The notes under the pieces: generated by a model
What the model saw: only the letters and a program-made list of their open reading frames with translations
Told to the model about the DNA's origin: nothing
Databases searched by the model: none
Program-made: the position numbers and the translations under genes
Source of the DNA: Spiro-02 sp034114085
GTDB taxonomy: Bacteria; Spirochaetota; Spirochaetia; Sphaerochaetales; Sphaerochaetaceae
Length of the DNA stretch: 64,000 nucleotides
Direction: 5' to 3'
NCBI GenBank assembly: GCA_034114085.1
Contig: JAXEWB010000040.1
Location: forward strand, 231,748 to 295,747
Shown here: positions 24,242 through 32,506 of the stretch, piece by piece
Layout of the letters: the number at the start of each line of letters is the position of its first letter
Position numbering within the stretch: the first letter of the stretch is position 1

Positions 24242-24913
24242 CTACTTGCCGACCTTCCCGTTTGCTTCAAGCATGCTCGTTAGCGGCATGCAGATAGCCC
24301 AGACATAGGCCAGGGTTTTGGGAATCATCAGCATTCCAATCAACGGCACCGCCTCGGCGAACAGTACTACAGGGATATAGAAACCGAAGCTGAGCAGCAC
24401 CGCCAGCCACATGAACCGGAAATGCCGATCCTGTCCCCGTTTCGCCTGCTGGTGGAACAGCGCGATTACCAGCAATCCCATGAGCGCGAACGGGATGTTC
24501 CTGTAGATACCCCAGCTCAACGGCCCTTGGTAGACGAGCCATCGGTTCTGCGGGAACAGGCAGAGGATGACCCGAAGTACCGCCAGTCCCCAGATTGTAT
24601 AGGTCAGCCCTTTCTTTCGGATTCCGTATCGTTCCTGCCAGATCGTGTACAGCAGTACATAGAATATCGTCATGGTGATGGAAGTCACCAATTTTCCGAC
24701 GCCCAGAGCCGTGGCATGGGCCTCCAGCCCCGTAGTACAAAGGGCTATGGCCCGCGGGACGAGATGAAAAGCGTCTCCTGCGCCAAGCAGAACCGCCATG
24801 GCGCCCGCCATCTTGTATTGCCGTTCCCGTCCCTTGACCAGCATGTATACGCCAATTGCTACTACTGAGCAAAGGTAGAGGATGTCAAAAGCCGTTTCAA
24901 AAATTGCCTGCAT
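24242..24913 (-). CDS. Seven-helix-type membrane protein, function unknown
   Basis: The 223-residue product begins MQAIFETAFDILYLCSVVAI and has about seven hydrophobic segments with short loops (YTIWQERYGIRKKGLTYTIW between them). I recognise no catalytic motif. AAGGAGAAC directly precedes the ATG and the start lies two bases past the stop of the TetR gene on the same strand, so the two form an operon. The protein is inferred to be controlled by, and functionally tied to, that regulator. Confidence 0.8.
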   Translation of the reverse strand: MQAIFETAFDILYLCSVVAIGVYMLVKGRERQYKMAGAMAVLLGAGDAFHLVPRAIALCTTGLEAHATALGVGKLVTSITMTIFYVLLYTIWQERYGIRKKGLTYTIWGLAVLRVILCLFPQNRWLVYQGPLSWGIYRNIPFALMGLLVIALFHQQAKRGQDRHFRFMWLAVLLSFGFYIPVVLFAEAVPLIGMLMIPKTLAYVWAICMPLTSMLEANGKVGK

Positions 24914-24915
24914 GT

Positions 24916-25533
24916 CTATGTTCTCCTTGTATCCTTGTCATGTATTCCCATCGGTTGTCCGTTCCCTGTTTTTCCATGAAGCAGTTCCCGGAGCAGCGTC
25001 ACAAAAAAAACGTAGTCCCGTTCCTTTTTGCGGAGCATGGTCATCATATTGTCGAATACGAACCGGCTGAACCGTTCCTGCGTGAACGTTTCCGTCCATC
25101 TTTCTTGGGGGATGGAAGCATCCCGTTCCAACGCTTGAAGAAGCCCTTTCGTAATGTGGTCGAAGTAAAAGGCCTGCGTCTCCATGCACTTGCGGTATTC
25201 CTTGCCGTCGAGCTGTCCGAATTTTCCCAGCCAGTCTGATGAGAAAACCTCAAGATACTCCTTGAACCGCCGGTACAACACATCGAAAAAATCTTCAAAG
25301 CTCATCATCCCAGAACCGGACCAATCAACACCATGGAAAGCTCCTTTCCAGAAATCCTCGACTATGGCGGCTACTAACTCAGCTTTCGTCGGGAAATAGG
25401 TGTAGATGCACCCGACTGAGACACCGCAAGCCGTGGACAGCCTCCTCATGCTCAACTGGTCAAAACCATGCTCCTGCACGATTGTCTTCGCCATGTCCAA
25501 CAACGCCTCTCTGGAAGTGATGACTGTATTCAT
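24916..25533 (-). CDS. TetR/AcrR family transcriptional regulator
   Basis: The start MNTVITSREALLDMAKTIVQ at 25533 is chosen because AAGGGGTG lies nine bases upstream; an open extension to 25680 lacks family similarity. The 205-residue protein has the TetR helix-turn-helix (LSMRRLSTACGVSVGCIYTY, then FPTKAELVAAIVEDFW) and a helical ligand-binding C-terminal domain. It likely represses its own operon, which includes the membrane protein at 24242-24913. The inducer is unknown. Confidence 0.9.
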   Translation of the reverse strand: MNTVITSREALLDMAKTIVQEHGFDQLSMRRLSTACGVSVGCIYTYFPTKAELVAAIVEDFWKGAFHGVDWSGSGMMSFEDFFDVLYRRFKEYLEVFSSDWLGKFGQLDGKEYRKCMETQAFYFDHITKGLLQALERDASIPQERWTETFTQERFSRFVFDNMMTMLRKKERDYVFFVTLLRELLHGKTGNGQPMGIHDKDTRRT

Positions 25534-25938
25534 GCCGCTTTTCACCCCTTGCGCATGGGTTTCATAATGGAAGCTAAATTCAAAATGAACAACGTTCAGT
25601 TTGAAATATATGAAACCTTGCCAGAAAAAGCAAGAGGGTGTGCGACGTCGCTGAAAGCCGGCCGGAAACCTGGCGGACAACTTGAGGTTGAAGCGATGTT
25701 TCCCACCACAACCTTGGTGCGTTCGCCCTCTGGAGCAATCGCTGAGCGAACACTCATCAAGCCCGGAGTAAACACTGGGCAGAACCTAAAGCAAACACTA
25801 AGCGAACCTTATGCAATATCACGGAGAACTCCATGAGGCAACCATTAATCAAAACAAAAACCGCCGCTCAAAAGGCCTTTTGCCCACGAACGACGGTCTG
25901 TTTGTTGCCTATGTACAAATTCGGCTGACTGATCGCTG
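25534..25938. other. Intergenic region, nothing recognised
   Basis: The 405 bases between the TetR gene and the flavodoxin gene (both minus) should contain the TetR promoter and operator near 25540-25600, but no clear palindrome was identified. No gene is supported. Confidence 0.5.
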
Positions 25939-26529
25939 TTATTCTTGGATATACGCCGCCAGAATATCCGCATATACGTCCATCGCGTCTCCCAGTTGCT
26001 GGGACGGACGAATCATGTTCTCCTTGCCAGCCAGATGCACAAGACCGGCCACCGGCTGATTGCAGTTCGGCATCTCCGTATGCACACCGAACGGAATATG
26101 GATCATCCCCATGTTCTGCGCCCAGTAGAGCAGGGAGTCGAGGGCGTGGGAACCTTCACAAGTCGAGTGGGTGCAGCTGGTAAAACAAGCGAAGAACTTG
26201 GACTCCAGACTGCGGTCCTCGGACAAATCGAAGGTGGAATCAAGGAAAGCCTTCATTTCCGCCGTCATGTTGCCGAACCGGGTCGGACAACCGAGAACAA
26301 CCATGTCGCTCTTGCGGAGCGTGGAAATAGTCGCTTCGGGAAGCGCCAGGATATCCTCGTAATAATCGTTGGTCGTTTCCAGCTTGTTCGCCCAGATGTG
26401 CAAGTCAGTATCTTCGACCCGGTACAGACGTGCGTCCACATTGCGGTTTCGGAGCTGCTCCTGCAAATACGAACCCATCAAAAATGAATTTCCGTTGACA
26501 CTGTGGATGATGATAGAACATCGTTTCAT
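25939..26529 (-). CDS. Flavodoxin-family FMN-binding protein (WrbA-like)
   Basis: The 196-residue protein has a flavodoxin fold with HSVNGNSFLMGSYLQEQL as the phosphate loop region and GCPTRFGNMTAEMKAFLDST, the FMN-contacting loop characteristic of WrbA/NADPH-dependent FMN reductase-like proteins. FTSCTHSTCEGSHALDSLLY fits the second FMN loop. It probably carries out two-electron reduction (quinone or other acceptor) in the cytoplasm. It stands alone; the reading direction is minus and no operon partner is seen. Confidence 0.85.
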   Translation of the reverse strand: MKRCSIIIHSVNGNSFLMGSYLQEQLRNRNVDARLYRVEDTDLHIWANKLETTNDYYEDILALPEATISTLRKSDMVVLGCPTRFGNMTAEMKAFLDSTFDLSEDRSLESKFFACFTSCTHSTCEGSHALDSLLYWAQNMGMIHIPFGVHTEMPNCNQPVAGLVHLAGKENMIRPSQQLGDAMDVYADILAAYIQE

Positions 26530-26712
26530 GGTAGCCCTCGCTTGCCCTCGGTTTCACCGAGGATGTGTTATGTATACTATACTACGGAAACACCCCGGCG
26601 TGTACGCTAATATTGACGGGTTGTGGAAAGCCATGAAACGGGAAAACTCATCGACACCCGCCTGTCAATCAAGGTGGAAGTAAAGTTCAATGACCCGATG
26701 TACGGCGGCGTT

Positions 26713-27501
26713 CTAGCACCACGCCGTATACAACCCCTCTCGCTTGTCGAGAAACACCTTCGCGCCGTAGACCTCGGACAAGAGCGCCTCGTCCATGATG
26801 GTCTCTTTCGGCCCGTCCGCGACGATCTTGCCGTTGCTCATGACGACCACCCTGTTGATGGCGGGGATGATTTCGGACAGCTCATGCGTCACTAGGATAA
26901 TCGTCTTGCCAGCCTTGTCGAAAGCGTCCAGCGAAGCCCTGTACTGCCTGCGGGCGGGGAAGTCGAGATTCGACACCGCCTCGTCAAGCAGCATGACCGA
27001 CGGGTTGTGGACGCAGGCTCGCGCCAGCAGCACCCTCCGGGCCTCCCCCGATGAGAGCCTGTTCATCTGCTTGTCCCGCAAGTGCCAGGCGTCAAGCTCC
27101 CGCATGACTTCCTCGACCCGTCGCTCCTGCTCTTCCGTAACCTGATGATGGAAGTCAAGTCCAATGGAACTGAAAAAGCCCGATACCGCTATCTCCTTCG
27201 CCAGATAAGTGCTGTTGCACAAGTATTGCAGCGAAAGGGAAACAATGCCCATGTGCTTTCGCAGTTCCATGACCTGCCAATGATCCTTGCCGAACAGCTT
27301 GCGGCTGAAATCCGGCGACCACAAGGGATGCGTCTCTTCGGAAATCACCTGTACCAGTGTGCTCTTGCCCGCCCCGTTCGGGCCGATGATCGCCACATGG
27401 GTGCCTTGTTCTATCGTAATCGACACATCGTCGAGGATATCCGTACCATTGCGACGGACCGTCGCATGTCTGATGTCTATGATTGATTCCATATGTTTCA
27501 T
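26713..27501 (-). CDS. ABC transporter ATP-binding protein (single domain, YlmA/ModF-like)
   Basis: The start MKHMESIIDIRHATVRRNG at 27501 overlaps the stop of the upstream membrane-protein gene by four bases (ATGA), so the longer open frame is rejected. The 262-residue protein has Walker A GPNGAGKSTLVQVI, signature LSSGEARRVLLARA and Walker B VMLLDEAVSNLD, then the switch His in LVTHELSE. It resembles soluble ATPases of the YlmA/ModF group, where an MHELSE-like ending and EIIPAINRVVVM are common. No canonical permease lies next to it, so transport is not proven; the partner may be the two-helix protein upstream. Confidence 0.88.
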   Translation of the reverse strand: MKHMESIIDIRHATVRRNGTDILDDVSITIEQGTHVAIIGPNGAGKSTLVQVISEETHPLWSPDFSRKLFGKDHWQVMELRKHMGIVSLSLQYLCNSTYLAKEIAVSGFFSSIGLDFHHQVTEEQERRVEEVMRELDAWHLRDKQMNRLSSGEARRVLLARACVHNPSVMLLDEAVSNLDFPARRQYRASLDAFDKAGKTIILVTHELSEIIPAINRVVVMSNGKIVADGPKETIMDEALLSEVYGAKVFLDKREGLYTAWC

Positions 27502-28082
27502 GTTTCCTTGAAGATGATTTCGCTCGTGTAGAGCCTCAGCCGGTTCGCCATATCGTACCGTTGGGCGCGCCGTTCCAGAAAGAACGTATCCGCCGCCTCC
27601 CATATCATGAACGTTCCGCAGATGTTCACCGTATCATAGAACACCTGGCTGAGCGAAGTCCAGTTGTCCAGCATATAGCTGAACAGTAGCAGGACCGCCC
27701 CCGTCAGGAGCAGGAAGAACGCCTTGAACTTGGCGTAGCGGTCGGCGGACTGCTGCCGTTTGACATCCAGCGCAAAGCGATTTCTCAGAATGCGTATCGC
27801 CGTCTCCTTTTGTTCCGCGCTTATTTCTGGAACGGTGAATTGCAACCGTATGTTCCTCAGTATGGGGACGCACAGGAGCGCCCGGTCAATCCTGTCGCAT
27901 ATCTCTTGCGCCGGTTCCCGGGAGTCCGCTGGCGATGTCGGTTCATACAGCTCGTCCACATCTGCCAGTTCAAACGGAATGACTACGTTTTCATCGTCCA
28001 TCGGATAAAAATGACCGGCAAAACCAGCTTCATTGCGAAGCAACTTCTCAGTCTCCTTGAAACGCGCCAATTTGAGCTTCAT
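27498..28082 (-). CDS. Two-helix membrane protein of unknown function
   Basis: The 194-residue protein has a soluble acidic N-terminal region (MKLKLARFKETEKLLRNEAG, then FELADVDELYEPTSPADSRE) and a hairpin of two membrane helices near 115-165 (FKAFFLLLTGAVLLLFSYML and VNICGTFMIWEAADTFF). No family is recognised. Its stop overlaps the ATPase gene start by four bases, so both are translated together and are likely to work together. Confidence 0.7.
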   Translation of the reverse strand: MKLKLARFKETEKLLRNEAGFAGHFYPMDDENVVIPFELADVDELYEPTSPADSREPAQEICDRIDRALLCVPILRNIRLQFTVPEISAEQKETAIRILRNRFALDVKRQQSADRYAKFKAFFLLLTGAVLLLFSYMLDNWTSLSQVFYDTVNICGTFMIWEAADTFFLERRAQRYDMANRLRLYTSEIIFKET

Positions 28083-28450
28083 TCCACGGGCCTCCAGATT
28101 CCCTGCGTCCGGTGCAGTATAGCACAGTCCCAGACAGTCTGTGTATTGGGTAAACTACTGTCATAAGAATTCGGTATGATGATGTACGTCCTTCCGTTTT
28201 ATCCCATTGTTATTCGCTGTCGTGTATGTCGATTGATGATGAAAAGCTATTGATGTCATAAGTTGCTAATAAACTAATTATATTTATTATAAATGAATAG
28301 TATATATATCCAATGGTGGGATAAAAAATGTTTAGCAGAAGTTTGTAGAAATTGTTGACATAAGTAATAAATGTTCGTATATTGGGGGCGTAGTCGATGC
28401 TGCCTTGCACACGGTATTGACGGAATGTGGTGATAGGAAGGGAAATAAAA
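28083..28450. other. AT-rich leader with promoter of the first small secreted protein
   Basis: The stretch is clearly AT-richer than its neighbours. A strong promoter lies at 28355-28383, about 70 bases before the ATG. No other gene is supported. Confidence 0.6.
28355..28383 (+). promoter_or_regulatory. Promoter of the first small secreted protein
   Basis: TTGACA (28355-28360), a 17-base spacer beginning TAAGT, and TATATT (28378-28383). The same TTGACATAAGT-N-TATATT arrangement recurs at 29262-29290. Confidence 0.85.
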
Positions 28451-28981
28451 ATGAAAAAGCACATCATCAACATACTGATTATCCTGACTTGCGCGTTGTC
28501 CGCAGTTTCTGCGGCTAGTGCTACGAGCACGTTGAATCTCGGGGTGCAGGTCGCGGAAGTTCCCGCGACGTTTACTATCCATTATGACAAGAACTATCGG
28601 GAAGGGGCGATCGCTCCGGAAAATGAGGCCGTCACCATAACCGAATATGGGCATCGGCCATATTCAATATACTACTCCGGCAACAGGGAGAACGCGGGAA
28701 AGGTTTCCGTGAACATCTCCGCTACGAGCTTCCTGAATCTGGCGGACGCCTCGCTCCCTTCCGCTCCCGTCAGGTTGTATCATGTCGATAAGGGTTTTGC
28801 GACGAGCACCGCTTCTTTGCCCGCTTCAATGGATTTGAATCCGATCGCCTTGCCCGCCGGCAATGTTTCTACATCCGTGTTGCTGGATGGTTCGGACTTC
28901 ATGGTCATATGGCAGCCCGCTCCAAGCCTTCCCGCGGGAAATTACCAGTCGACCATCACCGTGAGCTATACAGTGGTTTGA
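28451..28981 (+). CDS. Small secreted beta-sandwich-like protein 1
   Basis: The start at 28451 follows AGGAAGGGA; an extension to 28427 is rejected. The 176-residue product has a signal peptide (MKKHIINILIILTCALSAVS, cleaved near AASA), then STLNLGVQVAEVPATFTIHY. It ends LPAGNYQSTITVSYTVV, a closing strand like those of surface or pilus-type beta-sandwich domains. The second protein at 29347 shares the same plan (STLNLSTEITGV near the start, PAGTYSGVVTITYTAN at the end), so the two are diverged paralogues. Role unknown; probably exported to the periplasm or surface. Confidence 0.75.
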   Translation: MKKHIINILIILTCALSAVSAASATSTLNLGVQVAEVPATFTIHYDKNYREGAIAPENEAVTITEYGHRPYSIYYSGNRENAGKVSVNISATSFLNLADASLPSAPVRLYHVDKGFATSTASLPASMDLNPIALPAGNVSTSVLLDGSDFMVIWQPAPSLPAGNYQSTITVSYTVV

Positions 28982-29004
28982 CGTCAGGGGGCGGCTTTGA
29001 AGAA

Positions 29005-29037
29005 GGGCGAGGGCGTTGTGCCTCTCGCTCTTTTTTT
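29005..29037 (+). terminator. Terminator after secreted protein 1
   Basis: GGGCGAGG pairs imperfectly with CCTCTCGCTC and is followed by seven T (29031-29037), about 25 bases after the stop. Confidence 0.75.
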
Positions 29038-29261
29038 GTATTCAGTCTATGGACTGGCGTAATATTGATGTCATATGTTCATGGTTTTCCGGTGAGGTTC
29101 GGGCGGAGTGTTCCGCGCTTGCCGCGCCGGTTGTCCTGCGGGTATGGGCAGCTTGTCAGGAGTTCGGAAACTTGTGGCTCAAGTTATTTGTTTGTATGAT
29201 AGTTAATTATGCTGGTTTTATGAAAAACGCCGCAAAAAAATGAAAAATATTTTGCGAAGTA

Positions 29262-29290
29262 TTGACATAAGTCCGCCATGGAGGTATATT
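29262..29290 (+). promoter_or_regulatory. Promoter of the second small secreted protein
   Basis: TTGACA (29262-29267), 17-base spacer beginning TAAGT, and TATATT (29285-29290), matching the promoter at 28355-28383 in boxes, spacing and first spacer bases. Confidence 0.85.
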
Positions 29291-29346
29291 ACGGATGTGC
29301 TTGGGAAAAAGCACAAAGCTTGCACGAACCAAAAAGGAAAAACAAA

Positions 29347-29862
29347 ATGAAAAAGTCAATCGCCGTTCTGCTGGTCATGGTGGCCGCTCTGGTCTCGGTA
29401 TTCGCCGCCGGAACTTCAACCCTGAACCTGTCCACTGAAATTACGGGTGTTACGAAAGCTGGCATTGTAGTGGCTGGCGCAGTACCGGCGGCCTTTCCCG
29501 AGTCGGTGTTGGGTGGGGAGGCTCAGGCCCTGACCTCCGCTCCGGTAAGCTATGCGTTCGTTGTCGAGACCAACCAGGCCTTGGCTACGACGACGGTTGT
29601 CGCCGGGCCGGTCGCCGATGGAGCCAACTATATCGGCTATACCCTTGCCGCTGGAGGTGCCACGTCCAAGGCGACCAACGCCGCCGGCGCTTCCGTTACC
29701 CTGCTGGAGGCTAACGCCAATACCGGCAAGCGTGTCGTGGGCGCGGTGTTCACTCTCGCCGTGGATGCCGATGCCGACAAGTCCGACAAGGTGTTTGACC
29801 TGGCCACCGCTCCCGCCGGAACGTATTCGGGCGTCGTGACGATTACCTACACTGCCAACTAA
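29347..29862 (+). CDS. Small secreted beta-sandwich-like protein 2
   Basis: The 171-residue product starts MKKSIAVLLVMVAALVSVFA (signal peptide) then AGTSTLNLSTEITGVTKAG. It is rich in Ala, Val, Thr and Gly, nearly without aromatic or charged residues in the middle, and ends APAGTYSGVVTITYTAN. It is a paralogue of the 28451 protein in layout but with low identity. AAAAGGAAA precedes the start. A strong terminator follows. The composition and the closing beta strand fit a surface or fibre subunit, but no such role is established. Confidence 0.75.
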   Translation: MKKSIAVLLVMVAALVSVFAAGTSTLNLSTEITGVTKAGIVVAGAVPAAFPESVLGGEAQALTSAPVSYAFVVETNQALATTTVVAGPVADGANYIGYTLAAGGATSKATNAAGASVTLLEANANTGKRVVGAVFTLAVDADADKSDKVFDLATAPAGTYSGVVTITYTAN

Positions 29863-29882
29863 GCGATAGTTGAACATATCCG

Positions 29883-29918
29883 GGGCGGTCGGCCTGTTGG
29901 GCTGACCGCCCTTTCTTT
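29883..29918 (+). terminator. Strong terminator after secreted protein 2
   Basis: GGGCGGTCGGCC (29883-29894) pairs with GGCTGACCGCCC (29900-29911, one G-T) followed by TTTCTTTT. Confidence 0.9.
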
Positions 29919-29927
29919 TGTCTCTTT

Positions 29928-29953
29928 GCCCCCCCCGCTTCGAGCGGGGGGGC
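29928..29953. repeat. Perfect GC hairpin at the left edge of the IS200 scar
   Basis: CCCCCCCGCT (29930-29939) and AGCGGGGGGG (29943-29952) form a ten-pair stem with a three-base loop. IS200/IS605 elements carry subterminal hairpins that the transposase recognises; whether this is that hairpin is inference. Confidence 0.5.
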
Positions 29954-30048
29954 AGGAAGCTTCCAGCTATGGTGAAAAAAGTCTTCCGGCCCCGTATACC
30001 GGGAAGCGGTTCCCCAACCGCGGGCAGAAGACGGGACAAGGAGACGAA

Positions 30049-30126
30049 ATGGACAAGGAAAGTCTGGCCCATACGAAATGGAATTGCAAATACCACATGG
30101 TGTTCGCACCCAAGTACCGTGGGAGA
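30049..30126 (+). pseudogene. IS200/IS605 transposase TnpA, N-terminal stub
   Basis: After AAGGAGACGAA the frame reads MDKESLAHTKWNCKYHMVFA plus PKYRGR and then leaves the family. LAHTKWxCKYHxVFxPKYRRK is the standard opening of the IS200-type Y1 transposase. The catalytic HUH motif and Tyr are missing, so the gene is dead. Confidence 0.75.
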
Positions 30127-30188
30127 AGCGGTCTCGTCGGTTGCCATGATTATTGTGTAGCAGGGCGGACATGCCCTGTTGCTCAGTT

Positions 30189-30252
30189 GAACCGCCGTAT
30201 GCCGGATGGCACATGCTGTGGTGTGAGAGAAGGTGGAAGTCCTCTCCTGCCC
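30189..30252 (+). mobile_element. Remnant resembling group II intron domains V-VI
   Basis: GAACCGCCGTATGCCGGATG followed by a partner strand and GGTGTGAGAGAAGG recalls the 3' end of bacterial group II introns, where domain V is GAACCGCCGTAT...GGTGGTGTGAGAG. The 3' strand of the stem is eroded and no reverse transcriptase is present. The identification is from memory of the consensus and should be tested by a covariance model. Confidence 0.45.
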
Positions 30253-30274
30253 AATTCGTTCATGGCCGGTTATT

Positions 30275-31036
30275 TTACTTTTTGAGTATTCTTTTCAAAC
30301 GCTCGACATCCAGCAGCAAATTCACCGTCTCGAAATTCCCTTTGTAGAACACTCCCCAGTTGTTGAAGACGCACGGCAAGTCCTTCGCTTTTTGCAACGT
30401 GTCCACCTGAATGCGCGATAGTGGGATATCGTTTGCTGCGCAATACTGCTGTATCGCTTCAATGTTCTGAAGGACATAGGGACATTGCATATCATAGTAA
30501 ATCGTGAGTTCTTTGTTTTCGATTCTTTGTTTCTTTGCGTTTGGCGCGAACTTCGGCATAGTCCCGTCAAAGGAAAGCGCGAGCAGTTCATAGCCGTCGG
30601 CGGTAGTGTCAACGACCTCAAAACCGAACTTCTTCGCAAACGATTGGTCCGCGAGCCATGCTTTCTGTTTTTCCGCACCGAGCATGCAGACTCCTGACTT
30701 GCCCTTTTCCCTGGCGTCGGACAAACAATGCTCCAGCAACGCTTTCCCGTATCCTTTCCCTTTGTAATCGCCGGAAACCCATAGGCAATACAGGTAATAG
30801 TAGTTGTCGCCGACAATGGGGACCCACGCGGATTCAAGAGGGGCGTATTCAATGAAGACCGTAGCCCTGGCGTTTAGCTTCCTGAAGACATGCCCTTCCT
30901 TGAGCCGTTCGGAAAGCCATTGCCGCTTTGCTTCAACGCCCGGGTGAGGTTTCTTGCTGCGGATAATACAACACAAATGTTCACTGGCGAGGTTTTCTGC
31001 CGTCAGGTTGATAAAATCATCATCCATATTTTCCAT
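30275..31036 (-). CDS. GNAT acetyltransferase with YoaP-like C-terminal domain
   Basis: The 253-residue protein begins MENMDDDFINLTAENLASEH and has a GNAT core with the acetyl-CoA loop YKGKGYGKALLEHCLSDARE at about residues 95-114. The C-terminal third carries YYDMQCPYVLQNIEAIQQYC and VDTLQKAKDLPCVFNNWGVF, with the CPY motif and thioredoxin-like strand order of the YoaP-like extension. The substrate is not known. AAAGAGGTAG lies before the ATG. The gene is separated from the downstream scar by a short gap and stands alone. Confidence 0.85.
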   Translation of the reverse strand: MENMDDDFINLTAENLASEHLCCIIRSKKPHPGVEAKRQWLSERLKEGHVFRKLNARATVFIEYAPLESAWVPIVGDNYYYLYCLWVSGDYKGKGYGKALLEHCLSDAREKGKSGVCMLGAEKQKAWLADQSFAKKFGFEVVDTTADGYELLALSFDGTMPKFAPNAKKQRIENKELTIYYDMQCPYVLQNIEAIQQYCAANDIPLSRIQVDTLQKAKDLPCVFNNWGVFYKGNFETVNLLLDVERLKRILKK

Positions 31037-31395
31037 TTCACTACCTCTTTACCGTTACCGCGGATCGAGTTGCCCGTTTGTAGAAGTATATACGATTCCT
31101 GACTGCCATACCTATGCGGGCGCACCATGTATTTGGGATTTTGCTAATGATCATAAAAATTTTCATCTGGATTTTGCAATCTCTCCATCGGGAGAATGGC
31201 GAAAGGGCGGGGTATGCTTCCTTTGGCTGTTTTTACGGGAAATACTTTCTTTGCTTGCTGAGGAACCGTTCACATCCTAAAAGCAGTATGCAACGGAACA
31301 AAAACGAAGGACTTGTCCATCCCCAGCCGATTCAGGCTTCCCCTTGTCGTGCTCGGATGGTACACTTTCGATATCCAATGTTTTGGGAGGAATAC
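31037..31395. other. Intergenic region, nothing recognised
   Basis: Between the divergent acetyltransferase and methyltransferase genes. One frame contains protein-like sequence around 31110-31210 (DFANDHKNFHLDFAISPSGE), possibly decayed coding sequence, but no family was recognised. Confidence 0.4.
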
Positions 31396-31881
31396 ATGAA
31401 ATTCACCTATCGGTATCAAAGCCCCGTAGGAGTCTTGCGGATTATCGCCGATGAACATGCGATTTCCGCCATCCGTCTGGAGAAATCCGGACATGAGGAT
31501 GTGCCGGTCGCCGCCAATTTTGACCTGATAGAGGAAAAGACCCCGCTGATTACCGAGGCGGTCGAACAGCTCGAAGAATATTTCGCAGGGACGAGAAAGC
31601 GGTTCAACCTGCCGTTGGCGCCGGAAGGGACTGACTTCCAGAAGAAGGATTGGGCTGCGTTGCAGGACATACCGTATGGAGAGACGCGCACCTACAAAGA
31701 TATGGCCGAAGCTATTGGCTGTCCCAAAGGATTTCGCGCGGTGGGACTGGCGAACAACAGAAATCCTATCATCATTGTGATTCCCTGCCATCGGGTGATT
31801 GGCGCGGACGGCAAGCTTGTGGGATACGGCGGAGGGTTGGATGTGAAGGAACGCCTGTTGAAGCTGGAAGGTTCACTATAG
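31396..31881 (+). CDS. ogt: Methylated-DNA--protein-cysteine methyltransferase
   Basis: The start at 31396 follows GGGAGG by five bases, so a 94-residue upstream extension is rejected. The 161-residue protein is a suicide repair enzyme that transfers the alkyl group from O6-alkylguanine to its own Cys. The active-site motif IIVIPCHRVIGADGKLVGYG is present with Cys at about residue 131. IPYGETRTYKDMAEAIGCP and FRAVGLANNRNP form the DNA-binding helix-turn-helix and the Asn hinge. It is a stand-alone, Ogt-type protein without the Ada regulatory domain. Confidence 0.95.
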   Translation: MKFTYRYQSPVGVLRIIADEHAISAIRLEKSGHEDVPVAANFDLIEEKTPLITEAVEQLEEYFAGTRKRFNLPLAPEGTDFQKKDWAALQDIPYGETRTYKDMAEAIGCPKGFRAVGLANNRNPIIIVIPCHRVIGADGKLVGYGGGLDVKERLLKLEGSL

Positions 31882-31912
31882 TCATCTGGGTTCCCTCGCT
31901 TCGTTCCCTTGT

Positions 31913-32230
31913 TCAGAACAGATTTCTTTCAGAAAACGCCAGAACCGCCAGATTGGCGACATCGTCGGGATTTTCGTCCCTTCGCACTTCGGCGTCTTTT
32001 TCAGCTCTTTGTTTCCCGATCTGTTCCACGATGAGAAAGAATGTGGAAAGGGAGATGTCCAACGCTTGGCAAATGGCCTCCAACGTTTCGATCCGTGGGA
32101 GACGCTCGCCGGATTCGATGTAATATATTTGGCTTCTGGCCATACCCGTTCTGGCCATGAGTTGTTCTTGAGAACACTTGCGGTGGTTTCTGACTGCTTT
32201 GATGGCTTTTCCATAAATGTCGTATCGCAT
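31913..32230 (-). CDS. XRE family transcriptional regulator
   Basis: The 105-residue protein has an N-terminal Cro/C1-type helix-turn-helix (IKAVRNHRKCSQEQLMARTG, then MARSQIYYIESGERLPRIET) followed by a short helical tail ending SERNLF. It probably binds DNA as a dimer. It converges with the methyltransferase gene. No target site is evident and no toxin or phage neighbour is recognised. Confidence 0.85.
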   Translation of the reverse strand: MRYDIYGKAIKAVRNHRKCSQEQLMARTGMARSQIYYIESGERLPRIETLEAICQALDISLSTFFLIVEQIGKQRAEKDAEVRRDENPDDVANLAVLAFSERNLF

Positions 32231-32506
32231 GATTCATGCATCATATCGTCAAAAATCCTGTATTCAAGTTATTCATGAGTCCGCCGCACCGCCTGCGCCA
32301 ATTTGGCGCGGGGCTGATGCGATTCGTTGTTTTTCAGCGGCAATTGAGAATCGGATGTTTTCCGTTGAAAAGAGAAAGCAACGATTTTGAAGAAAACACT
32401 GGAAAAAACATGGATGCATCCCAAATGGAAACAAAGCCTCCCGCATCGAACCGGCTAAATCAACATGGAAAGCGGAAACAGGATTTTACCTGACATCTAC
32501 AATCCG

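Larger units (their letters stand above)
28982..29346. other. Region between the twin secreted-protein genes
   Basis: It contains the terminator of the first gene (about 29005-29037), a stretch to about 29180 with nothing recognised, and an AT-rich promoter region (29262-29290) for the second gene. Confidence 0.6.
29863..30274. other. Mobile-element scar region
   Basis: The stretch holds the terminator of the preceding gene, a perfect GC hairpin, the first codons of an IS200-type transposase and sequence resembling the 3' end of a group II intron. No intact gene is present. Confidence 0.6.

Noticed and set aside
25534..25680. Longer TetR start
   Set aside because: The extra N-terminal residues are unlike the family, and a ribosome site is positioned for the ATG at 25533.
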